Part shown: positions 36,066 through 44,330 of the stretch, in pieces
How positions within the stretch are numbered: position 1 is the stretch's first letter
Layout of the letters: the number at the start of each line of letters is the position of its first letter
Origin: Oceanospirillum sp048270425
Lineage (GTDB): Bacteria > Pseudomonadota > Gammaproteobacteria > Pseudomonadales > Halomonadaceae
NCBI GenBank assembly: GCA_048270425.1
Contig: JBLWSY010000003.1
Coordinates: 124,001 to 188,000, forward strand
Length of the DNA: 64,000 bases
Direction: 5' to 3'
Position numbers and translations under genes: made by a program
Notes under the pieces: model-generated
The model's database searches: none
Seen by the model: only the letters and a program-made list of their open reading frames with translations
What the model was told of the DNA's origin: nothing

Positions 36066-38189
36066 TCAACTGACCGGATTTTCCTGATCAAAATCGCTCA
36101 TATAACTTTCATAAACACTAAACCGGTTACGCCCGGCCTGTTTAGAGCGATACATGGCGAGGTCAGCATAACGCAATAAAATATCCCCGGTTCCGGCATC
36201 CTCCGGATAGAAGGCAACACCAATGCTTGCCGTGACACGACACTCGTTACCGGCAATCATATAAGGTTTGCCGATCACGGTAATAACGCGCTCAAGACCG
36301 GATATCACATCCTCGGCCTGACTTAATTCAGTAAAGAGCAGAACAAATTCATCACCACCAAGGCGGGCAATCATATCACTGTCACGCATACACAGCGTCA
36401 AACGCCCCGATACGGCTTTCAGCAACTCATCCCCAACATCATGACCTAAGGTGTCATTAACTTGTTTAAAACCATCCAGATCCATCATGGCAACAGCCAG
36501 TACGTTACCCATCTTTTGGCTTTGGCCAAGCAGCTCCGTCATGCGATCTTCCAGCAAGCGGCGATTCGGCAGACCGGTTAGCGCATCGTAAAAAGCCATC
36601 TTTTTAAGCTGCTGACGACTCTCTTCAAGCTGTTTCTGTACCGCCCGAATCTCTGTCAGATCCATGTGCGTACCAACAAGGCGGGCGACATGACCATCCT
36701 CGTCTTTCACTACGATAGCCCGGGAGAGCACTGAGATCCAATGTCCCTGACGATGTCGCAAGCGGAACTCCACCTCGTAGGAACTCTTTTTACCAACAAC
36801 GCAGCGGGCAACCTCTTCTTTGGCCAACGGCATATCATCCGGATGAACCAGGCTTTCCCAAACCTGGAAGCTGTTGCCCAGCTCGTCATCCGCGTAGCCC
36901 AGCATGCTTTTCCAGCGGGGGGAAAAGTAGACCTGATTATCACTGATACGCCAATCCCAAAGCCCGTCGTTAGAGCCTTGCATAGCCAGTTCAAACTGCT
37001 GCTGGCTCTCCTGCAGCGCGGCTTCTGTCTGTTTCTGATCACTGATATCAGAATGGGTGCCGGTTACCCGCAACGCTTTACCATCGGCATCCCGTTCAAA
37101 CACCATTCCCCGATCAAAGAACCACTTATATTCACCATTTTTGCAACGCATACGGTAAACGGTTCGATAGACCTCGGTACGACCTGCCAGGTGATCCCGC
37201 ATATCCTGCATCGCTTTATCCAGATCATCGGGATGTACCCGATTCGACCATTCTTCAGTCGTATCAGCAATCTCATCGACCCGGTAACCCAGCATCAATT
37301 TCCACTGATCCGAATAAAACACCCTGTTCGTTCGCAGGTCCAGATCCCAGACGCCATCACCGGCTCCATCTAACGCTTTTATCCAGCGCTCTTCACTACG
37401 CCGAACCTCAAGCTCAGCCTCACTGATCTGGTCCACCAGCTCATTAAAGTTTCGGGCCACATCCATCAGTTCACAGTTACCCGTCAGCTCAACCCGGGCC
37501 AGCACATTGCCCTGTGCATACTCTTTCATACGCTGCCGAATCTGGTTTAAAGGGCGAATCACTGAACGCTTCAGAAGAACAGAAATCAGAAAAGCAACAA
37601 ACAGTGCAAAGACAAGATGACGCACCCACTGAGCCGGGTTCCAGATGTGTTGCTGTAAGGCTGAGATAGCAGGAGTCATATTGTACTCAACCACCAATAC
37701 AGCCATGCTTTCCGGCCGGAGAGAGTTGCTTTGCTCAAGCAGGGTGATCGGCATAACAGCACAAAGCCTGTTTTGGCGGGATGGATGCGCCTGTATCACT
37801 GGACTGAACTCAGTTACCGCCTGACTGACCCAGCGCCTCTGATAACAACTGATATCCTTGGTAGTAGCCCCTTTTTGTGCCAGCTTGTTGGAGAGCAAAA
37901 CCCGGCCATTATCAATAACCGTGATCACCTCAAAAGCCGTATCAGCAGAGTATCCCGTAATATAACTCTCTGTGGTGGTGCGGTTATCTGTCAACATCAG
38001 ATCTGATACGGCCTGCCACATACGCGCAGTCACGTTATGAAAACGATTTTCCTGACGCTCTTTCTCCTGAGGGATCAGGGTATACTCATACTCAACCCAG
38101 CGGTCCAGAATAACCAGTGCGATCAGCAATACACTAATAACCAGTGTAAGACCGGGATTAAGTCGCCAGCAGTTACTCATTCTGATCAT
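36066..38189 (-). CDS. membrane diguanylate cyclase with HAMP and two PAS domains
   Basis: A 707-aa protein: membrane helix (about 12-32), periplasmic region (about 33-185), second helix (about 190-210), HAMP (about 210-262), two tandem PAS domains of the PAS_3 type (DGAGDGVWDLDLRTNRVFYSD; GSNDGLWDWRISDNQVYFS), and GGDEF (DALTGLPNRRLLEDR) with active site RLGGDEFVLLF and I-site RDSD. The start ATG overlaps the stop of the preceding lipoprotein gene (ATGA), so the two are translationally coupled; that gene probably provides the periplasmic input. Confidence 0.92.
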   Translation of the reverse strand: MIRMSNCWRLNPGLTLVISVLLIALVILDRWVEYEYTLIPQEKERQENRFHNVTARMWQAVSDLMLTDNRTTTESYITGYSADTAFEVITVIDNGRVLLSNKLAQKGATTKDISCYQRRWVSQAVTEFSPVIQAHPSRQNRLCAVMPITLLEQSNSLRPESMAVLVVEYNMTPAISALQQHIWNPAQWVRHLVFALFVAFLISVLLKRSVIRPLNQIRQRMKEYAQGNVLARVELTGNCELMDVARNFNELVDQISEAELEVRRSEERWIKALDGAGDGVWDLDLRTNRVFYSDQWKLMLGYRVDEIADTTEEWSNRVHPDDLDKAMQDMRDHLAGRTEVYRTVYRMRCKNGEYKWFFDRGMVFERDADGKALRVTGTHSDISDQKQTEAALQESQQQFELAMQGSNDGLWDWRISDNQVYFSPRWKSMLGYADDELGNSFQVWESLVHPDDMPLAKEEVARCVVGKKSSYEVEFRLRHRQGHWISVLSRAIVVKDEDGHVARLVGTHMDLTEIRAVQKQLEESRQQLKKMAFYDALTGLPNRRLLEDRMTELLGQSQKMGNVLAVAMMDLDGFKQVNDTLGHDVGDELLKAVSGRLTLCMRDSDMIARLGGDEFVLLFTELSQAEDVISGLERVITVIGKPYMIAGNECRVTASIGVAFYPEDAGTGDILLRYADLAMYRSKQAGRNRFSVYESYMSDFDQENPVS

Positions 38190-39196
38190 TGTCTGGCCTC
38201 AGGCAAAAAACGGTCAGTCAAAAGCTGCTGTTTAATCTCAATGGGATCATTGGTCAGTCCGGCTTCAAGCATCAACTGCTCTAACTCATTAATTTGCTGA
38301 AAAAATTCTTCAGATGGCTTGAGTAGCATACGGTTCTCTTCCAGATCCGGGATATGTAGCCCATCAAAGCTTTGCCAAACCTGATCGGGGGCTATCTTAA
38401 GGCGCTGGGACATAATACGCGCAGATTCGGCTCGATTATTTGCCATAAAGTCCAAGGCTGCAAAGTGAGCTTTCAAAAGATGGCGTAGCTGCTCAGGTCG
38501 TTCCCGCAGCGTTGTTTCACTGGTTACCAGGACGTCCATAATGCGCCTTGGAGTCTCACTGCTATCAAAAAGGACACGCCCTCCCTTGGCCTGCAGTAAC
38601 GATTTAAACGGCTCAAAAGTAACAGCTGCAGCGACAGAATCATCATCCCACATCGTAAGATGCTGATTGACGGCTGCATTGTGAACCTCAACATCCAGCC
38701 CATTCAAACCGGCTTTATCCAGCGCTCCCTGAAGCATAATCGCACCGACGGCCGTTTTTTCGACAACCAGAGTCCGGCCCGATAGCGCTTTCAGACTGGT
38801 AATGTCAGGCTTTGCGATCAGAACATCAGCCCCCTGAGAAAAATCCATAACGGCAATAACTCTGAGATCTTCCTCGCTGGCCATCAGGGTCAGCACTTCA
38901 TCCATCGTCAGTGCAGCAACATCCAACTGCCCGGCTTTAAAAGCCCGCAGAACCTGGGTGGCATTCACTTTCTCGACGAGATTGACCTGCTTGTCATCGA
39001 AAAATCCTTTTTGACGGGCAATATAAAGGCTTTCATAGCCGGGCCAGATATTGGAACCGACTTTAAGTGGTGTTTGAGTCGCATCGCAGCCCTGAAGCAA
39101 AAGCGATGATCCGAGAAGAAAACACAATGAAAGAAGCCATCTCAGATGGATCGCTCCAGGCCCGTTCAGTCGTTTTGGACGGATAAAAGATCTCAT
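38186..39196 (-). CDS. orphan lipoprotein solute-binding protein (NMT1/SsuA-like)
   Basis: About 336 residues. The signal sequence (LRWLLSLCFLLGSSLLLQGC) ends in a lipobox LLQGC, so the mature protein is anchored by lipid. The body resembles the NMT1/SsuA/TauA family (LKVGSNIWPGYESLYIARQKGFF). Start ATG at 39196 has GGGGG eight bases before it; an ATG at 39220 would add eight residues. No permease or ATPase follows; instead it is fused by ATGA overlap to a PAS-GGDEF gene. That supports a sensory, not transport, role. Ligand unknown. Confidence 0.87.
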   Translation of the reverse strand: MRSFIRPKRLNGPGAIHLRWLLSLCFLLGSSLLLQGCDATQTPLKVGSNIWPGYESLYIARQKGFFDDKQVNLVEKVNATQVLRAFKAGQLDVAALTMDEVLTLMASEEDLRVIAVMDFSQGADVLIAKPDITSLKALSGRTLVVEKTAVGAIMLQGALDKAGLNGLDVEVHNAAVNQHLTMWDDDSVAAAVTFEPFKSLLQAKGGRVLFDSSETPRRIMDVLVTSETTLRERPEQLRHLLKAHFAALDFMANNRAESARIMSQRLKIAPDQVWQSFDGLHIPDLEENRMLLKPSEEFFQQINELEQLMLEAGLTNDPIEIKQQLLTDRFLPEARQ

Positions 39197-39291
39197 ACAT
39201 CCCCCAGACAGATAACGCATTATTTTTATTCGTTGTTCCGCAAATCAGGACATTAAAAAAGCCGGCACACAAATGAACCAGCTTTTGAAAA

Positions 39292-39350
39292 TAACCTTAT
39301 CCGGGATGGGATAAAAGTGGTTCACCTATATAAGGTTACATTCTATCCCA
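39292..39350. promoter_or_regulatory. interleaved inverted repeats (pseudoknot-like) upstream of the lipoprotein operon
   Basis: TAACCTTAT (39292-39300) pairs with ATAAGGTTA (39330-39338), and TGGGATA (39307-39313) pairs with TATCCCA (39344-39350). The pairs interleave (a-b-a'-b'), as in a pseudoknot, about 95-155 bases before the lipoprotein start. Could also be overlapping operators. Confidence 0.45.
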
Positions 39351-39425
39351 GCTTTCAGCGCTTTTCGTAACAACTTATGTAACACCTACCGTATCAGCAA
39401 CACCTTAGACTTTTCACCGCACTTT

Positions 39426-39836
39426 TTACTGCATACTTAGTAATACCGGTGGCAGCTGCCACTGGAGAAAAACACTGGCAACCAAAACGCCATATCCCAA
39501 CAACATAACCGTGGATCTTCGGGCATAGAAGGCGCAAAACGCACATACCGCATAGACCAACCAGCAGATACCCTGAACAAAAGCGGTCCAGGCTACAGCC
39601 AGATTAAAGCCCGTTTCCCAACCAGCAAAAGAGAGATGACCATCCGGCAAAGCTGATGCTACAGCACCCACCACACGCCACCACTCCTGCAGAGAGAAGA
39701 GCGCCAGCGGGGCAATAAAAAACACCGGTAGCATCCAGATGAATAACAGATAACCCCGATGGTCCTGCTCCCCCGCATGAGCGATATCAGGTTTTGTTTC
39801 ATCCTCAGAAATGATCCTGTCATCCATCTGCGTCAT
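39426..39836 (-). CDS. small multi-pass membrane protein of unknown function
   Basis: A 136-aa protein with an acidic soluble N-terminus (about 30 residues) and four hydrophobic segments (LLFIWMLPVFFIAPLALFSL, FNLAVAWTAFVQGICWLVYA, VCAFCAFYA, VMLLGYGVLVASVFL). The ribosome binding site GGGAGGTG is strong. I recognise no family. It is upstream of the lipoprotein-DGC operon on the same strand but 230 bases away, with the interleaved repeats between. Confidence 0.7.
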   Translation of the reverse strand: MTQMDDRIISEDETKPDIAHAGEQDHRGYLLFIWMLPVFFIAPLALFSLQEWWRVVGAVASALPDGHLSFAGWETGFNLAVAWTAFVQGICWLVYAVCAFCAFYARRSTVMLLGYGVLVASVFLQWQLPPVLLSMQ

Positions 39837-40182
39837 GTGAACACCTCCCGGTGATATGAACGTTAATCAGCCTGAACACACTGATCTTAAAAGAAAGTTT
39901 TGCTTTCCTGAACAGAAGACCAGCGCCTGAAAAATAAGCCCACGATGGTAGAGCGCGGCAGTGACAGTAACGTGACAGCCCATTGGTTCTGAACAGGCGG
40001 ATCAACATTCCGACTCTGCGAGCGATTCACTCTCTGTAGATATCAGCAATTTGTATACCAGAAATACCACTTTTCAGATCAGGAGGGAAAGCAAAGCCTT
40101 CTTTCTTCCTAACTGCCGACGATAGAAAGAGGATCTGTTTCAGGCCATAATGCAGATAAATCTTAAAGCCTGAGGCATAGTT
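39837..40182. other. gene-free divergent spacer
   Basis: 346 bases between the divergent small membrane protein gene and the DUF2383-like gene. I see no gene, strong hairpin or repeat in it; it should contain the two promoters. Confidence 0.5.
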
Positions 40183-40626
40183 ATGTTGCTTGATGAAGCT
40201 CAAACAGCAGTTTCCGATCTGTTGGAAGCTCTGCACGAATCACTGGACGATTATCAGGAGAACCTTCAGCGACTGCACAACGCTGAGATCGCTCAGGAGT
40301 TTAACAGTGCTATGAATCAGCGCACCGAAATTCTTGGTGCACTGGAAGAGCGCGTAAAAGAGGATCTGTCACTGCGCCCACGGGCCGCAGACACCGAGCG
40401 TGAAGACTTTCACCACCTCTGGAGCAAGCTGAAGAGCCTTGTATTTGATGAGCAGGAGCTGATGCTGAAAGAACGGGCTGAACAGGAACGGCAGCTGATC
40501 AGTCTGGTTGCCCGTTGCGAAAGTTATGACTATCCGGAATCTGTTGAAAGCCAGCTGAAACAGCTCCATCAACACCTTTCCGGCCAACTGCAAAAAATCA
40601 AAAAATTTCAGCAACCGGCTCCATAA
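40183..40626 (+). CDS. helical protein resembling DUF2383 (PA2169-like, ferritin-like fold)
   Basis: A 147-aa, fully helical, soluble protein (LLEALHESLDDYQENLQRLH; QEFNSAMNQRTEILGALEERV; HHLWSKLKSLVF; EQERQLISLVARCE). The spacing of helices and the pattern of an N-terminal 'LIE.L.DG..Y'-type start with a central RxE/LW motif recall the PA2169/DUF2383 family of ferritin-like helical bundles. That match is by eye and moderate; metal ligands are not obvious. It stands alone upstream of the EAL-HDOD pair on the same strand (103-base gap). Confidence 0.55.
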   Translation: MLLDEAQTAVSDLLEALHESLDDYQENLQRLHNAEIAQEFNSAMNQRTEILGALEERVKEDLSLRPRAADTEREDFHHLWSKLKSLVFDEQELMLKERAEQERQLISLVARCESYDYPESVESQLKQLHQHLSGQLQKIKKFQQPAP

Positions 40627-40729
40627 CAGAGGTATCAAAAAGATTTATATAATTTAGATCTTTAAATGACTGGCAGCCCCCATTGCGATATGATCAGGAA
40701 CAACCACTGCACCATCATGGAGCGCGCTC

Positions 40730-41944
40730 ATGGACTCTCTTAACCAGTTTTGCATCACACGGCTGACCTTCTGCGATAATGACCTGATTCGTCGCGGGTT
40801 TGAACTGGCGTATCATGACACCCAGCGCACCGCAAACCCGCTGGAGATCAGTGCAAAGGTCGCCAGTTTTGCATTGCTGGACTACGGTCTGGATCAGGCC
40901 GGAGAAAATGGCAAAGTTTTTCTGACAATCACACAGCCCTGGCTGTCCAATGCCAGTATGCTGCCAGTGGCCAAGATAAAAGATCGTTTGGTGTTGCAGT
41001 TGGGAGACGACATCCAGCCAGACCCCATTACGCTGACAGCGTTGCAGCAGATTAGAGCTAAAGGTTTTCTCATCGCGCTTTCCGGCTATATCCCGGATGA
41101 TCCCCGCAAGCCTTTGCTGAGTGGTGTTGATATTGTCAGTGTGAATTGTCGGAAATTTATTCTCGGCGATCTGAAAAAAATACATGCTGAACTAAAAAAA
41201 TACCCTCTCACCCTCATGGCCAGCCGCATCGAAAGCTGGCAAGCCTTTGAGAAAATCCGTGCCATCGGTTTTGACCTCTACCAAGGCGGTTTTATCGGTA
41301 AACCCGAACTGCTGGATACCCCGAAAAACAGCGCCAACCGCCTCTTACTGGTAAAACTCATGACGTTGCTGTTTGATAGCAACAGCAGCATCGACAAAAT
41401 CGAAAAGGTAATCGAGCAGGAACCCACTCTCTTCTATCGCCTGCTGAAGTTTGTGAACTCTGCCGCCTATCGTCTTCCTAACAAGATCGACAGCCTGCAT
41501 CAGGCGGTGATTTATATCGGAACCGAAACCCTGCGAACACTGGTGGCTATTCTGGTATGGGCAAAGGACGATCACAAAGCTTATACCGTACTGCCCCAAA
41601 TTCTGACCCGGGCAAAGGCCTGTGAGCTGCTGGCTAAAGAACAGGGATTCGCTCCCGCTGATCGCTATTTCACATTGGGCTTTCTTTCACTGTTGGATGT
41701 TGCACTGGACCAGCCACTGGATAAGCTGATCCCCAGCCTTTCAATCTCTGATGAGATGCAGCAAGCCTTGCTGGCAGATGAAGGCCCTCTTGCAAACGTG
41801 CTCAACTTTGTCAGACAGTGGGAAAAAGCCAACTGGAGCATGCTGGAACAACATCCTATGTTCTCTTTGGAGCGTACACCTCAGCTGATGCAACAGGCAC
41901 AACGCTGGGCGCTGGAAACCGAGCAGGAAATGCAGAAGATATAA
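40730..41944 (+). CDS. EAL-HDOD protein, first of a tandem pair
   Basis: A 404-aa signalling protein: an N-terminal EAL-like domain (FELAYHDTQ, LIALSGYI, LTLMASRIESWQAFEKIRAIGFDLYQGGFI) followed by an HDOD domain (LLKFVNSAAYRLPNKIDSLHQAVIYIGTETLRTLV). The EAL metal-binding residues are mostly missing (ELA instead of EAL; 'ALSG' for the usual 'DDFG'), so it probably binds c-di-GMP poorly or acts as a scaffold, as in YuxH/CdgJ-like proteins. HDOD domains mediate protein contacts. Paralogous to the next gene. Confidence 0.85.
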   Translation: MDSLNQFCITRLTFCDNDLIRRGFELAYHDTQRTANPLEISAKVASFALLDYGLDQAGENGKVFLTITQPWLSNASMLPVAKIKDRLVLQLGDDIQPDPITLTALQQIRAKGFLIALSGYIPDDPRKPLLSGVDIVSVNCRKFILGDLKKIHAELKKYPLTLMASRIESWQAFEKIRAIGFDLYQGGFIGKPELLDTPKNSANRLLLVKLMTLLFDSNSSIDKIEKVIEQEPTLFYRLLKFVNSAAYRLPNKIDSLHQAVIYIGTETLRTLVAILVWAKDDHKAYTVLPQILTRAKACELLAKEQGFAPADRYFTLGFLSLLDVALDQPLDKLIPSLSISDEMQQALLADEGPLANVLNFVRQWEKANWSMLEQHPMFSLERTPQLMQQAQRWALETEQEMQKI

Positions 41945-42030
41945 AAGCTTATGGCATGACATCGATATGCTTTGGTTACCGCGATCGAATCTAACTGCCG
42001 CCGGCAGCCAACCCTTCACAGGAGAGATCT

Positions 42031-43257
42031 GTGTCCGAACTGAACCTGGCAGAGGATGCCTTTTTTCTTGCCCGGCAGGCGATTGCTGACCGGGATCTGA
42101 ATCTTGTCGGTTATGAACTGCTTTATCGTCGCAACCAGAGCGCGACTACCGCTGACGTGCAGGATCACCTGCAGGCAAGTGCGCGGGTATACTCCACCGC
42201 CCTGCTGGATCTTGGGGTTGGTCACTTGGGTTCAGGCCTTCCGGTTTCCTTCAATGTACCTCAGTTCTGGCTGGAGCAGGATGAGCTCTTCCCCACCGTT
42301 ACCAGCAAAGTTGTTTTAGAAGTACTGGAACAGGTTAAGCCCACCAAACAGGTCATTGATGCGCTGCAACGCCTGCGTCGTAAAGGCTACACCATCGCCC
42401 TTGATGATTTTGTACTGTCTGATGCTAATCAGGCTCTGATCCAGTGCGCCCAGTGGATCAAGCTGGATACTCACGACTACAGCCGCGAAGCACTGGAAAA
42501 AACCGTGAAACAGCTGAAAGCTTATCCGGTAAAACTGGTAGCAGAAAAGATCGAAAGCTGGCAGGAGTTCCGTGATCTGGAAGCGATGGGCTTCGATTAC
42601 TTTCAGGGCTTTTTCCTGTCACGCCCCCGCGTCTTTAAAGGTCATCAGACCAGCAGTAACCAAAAGGTGCTGCTGGACCTGCTTCAACAGCTCTATAAAG
42701 AAGACATGAACGTTGAAGAGCTGGTGGATACCATCGTTAAAGATCCCGGCATGACCTATCGCCTGCTGCGCCACATCAATTCCGCAGGCTATATGTTCAA
42801 AAAAGAGATCAACAGCATTCATCAGGCGGTTGTTCTGCTGGGTCAGGAACGTCTGCGCTCCATGGTAAGCCTGCTGCTATGGAGCAAAAGTCCGTACCGT
42901 ACCAGCTCACAGCTGTCTTCTATTCTGGTGCGCGCCAAAGCCTGTGAAGAGTTAGCGCGGTTTTACGAGCTGGATCAGATTCAGTCCTGTTTTACCGTTG
43001 GCGTTCTATCAAACCTGCATCTGGCGCTGGGTATGGAAGCGGAGCAGATGGCCCGGTTACTCAAGCTGGAGCCCGCCATTGCCGATGGTCTGAAAGGCAA
43101 AGGGGTTCCCGGTGAGATTCTGCAGCTGGTTATCGCCTATGAACAGGGCGACTGGGATGCGATGGAAAAATCCAGCTGGTACCGACCGGAGGCCAACGTT
43201 TGCTTTATGAATGCGATCACCTGGGCGGATACTGTAGTCGATCAGATGGGCCACTAA
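42031..43257 (+). CDS. EAL-HDOD protein, second of a tandem pair
   Basis: A 408-aa YuxH/CdgJ-like protein with the same domain order as its neighbour but a better preserved EAL region (LVGYELLYRRN; TIALDDFVLSD; LVAEKIESWQEFRDLEAMGFDYFQGFFLSRP). HDOD residues run from about 205 (YRLLRHINSAGYMFKKEINSIHQAVVLLG). GTG start, with GGAGA before it. The 'DDF' and 'ESWQE' positions retain acidic residues, so some c-di-GMP binding is possible. CdgJ/YuxH relatives affect motility; the role here is inferred. Confidence 0.87.
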   Translation: MSELNLAEDAFFLARQAIADRDLNLVGYELLYRRNQSATTADVQDHLQASARVYSTALLDLGVGHLGSGLPVSFNVPQFWLEQDELFPTVTSKVVLEVLEQVKPTKQVIDALQRLRRKGYTIALDDFVLSDANQALIQCAQWIKLDTHDYSREALEKTVKQLKAYPVKLVAEKIESWQEFRDLEAMGFDYFQGFFLSRPRVFKGHQTSSNQKVLLDLLQQLYKEDMNVEELVDTIVKDPGMTYRLLRHINSAGYMFKKEINSIHQAVVLLGQERLRSMVSLLLWSKSPYRTSSQLSSILVRAKACEELARFYELDQIQSCFTVGVLSNLHLALGMEAEQMARLLKLEPAIADGLKGKGVPGEILQLVIAYEQGDWDAMEKSSWYRPEANVCFMNAITWADTVVDQMGH

Positions 43258-43293
43258 CCGGTAAACCCAGGGCCTGAAATAACCAAACGCAAG

Positions 43294-43339
43294 AGCCCCG
43301 ATAACCTGCTGATATTACTTCAGGTTATCGGGGCTTTTT
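43294..43339 (+). terminator. intrinsic terminator of the EAL-HDOD genes
   Basis: AGCCCCGATAACCTG (43294-43308) pairs perfectly with CAGGTTATCGGGGCT (43321-43335) over a 12-base loop, followed by TTTTT. Confidence 0.92.
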
Positions 43340-43421
43340 AATAATTCAGCTAACTGCTTTTCCAACCCAACTAACGCGGCTTGGCTGCGCGCTAAATCAG
43401 GATTAAAACAGATTGCTCGGT

Positions 43422-43742
43422 TTAATCTTCCGGCTCGTCAGAAACTTCTACCACACCATCAACAATACGTACCGGATAAACATCGATATCCTCATACGCC
43501 GGTGGAGCCGTTACTTCACCGGTCCGCATGCAGAAACGTGCGCCATGACGGGGGCAGACGATCTCGCCATCTTCGATACAGCCGCCTTCCATCGAACCAC
43601 CATCGTGGCTGCAAACGTTTTCGATAGCGTGGAATTCACCATCAACATTAGCCACCAGCAGCTCGATATCATCTTCGGTAGTGACTAACTGATATTCGCC
43701 CTCTGCGATTGCTGCAGCGGCATCAACCTTAATCCAACCCAT
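43422..43742 (-). CDS. Rieske-type [2Fe-2S] ferredoxin, last gene of the suf operon
   Basis: About 106 residues. It has both Rieske ligand pairs: C-x-H in NVCSHDGG and C-x-x-H in VCPRHGARF. It resembles ferredoxin subunits of ring-hydroxylating oxygenases and NirD-like proteins. The ATG at 43742 (MGWIKVDAAAAI) is preferred over an upstream in-frame TTG. It lies 25 bases after sufT, so it may be matured by, or assist, the SUF system. Its oxidase or reductase partner is not in this window. Confidence 0.86.
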   Translation of the reverse strand: MGWIKVDAAAAIAEGEYQLVTTEDDIELLVANVDGEFHAIENVCSHDGGSMEGGCIEDGEIVCPRHGARFCMRTGEVTAPPAYEDIDVYPVRIVDGVVEVSDEPED

Positions 43743-43767
43743 GTTATTGCTTTCCTTCAAATCTAAA

Positions 43768-44316
43768 TCAGAACATACCGGTTTCGAGCTTGGCTTCTTC
43801 GCTCATCATGTCGCGGTTCCAGGGCGGGTTAAAGACGATCTCCGTCAGTACCTTGGACACCTGAGGTGCGCCCAGAATTTTACGGCGGGCATCCTCAGCG
43901 ATCACATCGCCCATACCGCAACCCGGTGCCGTCAGGGTCATCTTGATGATAACCACGGTTTCACCGGTCAGCAGCTTGTCGATACGACAGCCGTACACTA
44001 AGCCCAGATCGACGATATTGACCGGAATTTCCGGATCGTAACAGGTACGCAGCTGTTCCCAGACAAAGTCTTCCAGCTCCTGAGCGCTGGCATCTTCGTG
44101 CAGCGTCGGACGGGATTTGGCCTCACCGCCAATCGCATCCAGATTGTAGCTTTCGATCAGGTAGAGACGGCTTTCGAAACCGACACTGACACTGCCGCCT
44201 TTGGCCTGCATCACCGTGACTTCACCACCTTCTGGCAGGGTAACGGTTTTACCAAAGGGGATGGAGATCGCATCCACATCCCGACTCAGAAGGATCTTGT
44301 CATTCTTTTTAATCAT
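43768..44316 (-). CDS. sufT: SUF-associated DUF59 protein SufT
   Basis: A 182-aa protein. The C-terminal half is the DUF59/MIP18 domain (EDFVWEQLRTCYDPEIPVNIVDLGLVYG; MTLTAPGCGMGDVIAEDA with the conserved Cys; FNPPWNRDMMSEEAK), preceded by a SufT-specific N-terminal region (SIPFGKTVTLPEGGEVTVMQ). SufT helps mature or repair Fe-S proteins when demand is high. It is 14 bases after sufS. Confidence 0.93.
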   Translation of the reverse strand: MIKKNDKILLSRDVDAISIPFGKTVTLPEGGEVTVMQAKGGSVSVGFESRLYLIESYNLDAIGGEAKSRPTLHEDASAQELEDFVWEQLRTCYDPEIPVNIVDLGLVYGCRIDKLLTGETVVIIKMTLTAPGCGMGDVIAEDARRKILGAPQVSKVLTEIVFNPPWNRDMMSEEAKLETGMF

Positions 44317-44330
44317 GCTTTCAGTCCGCC

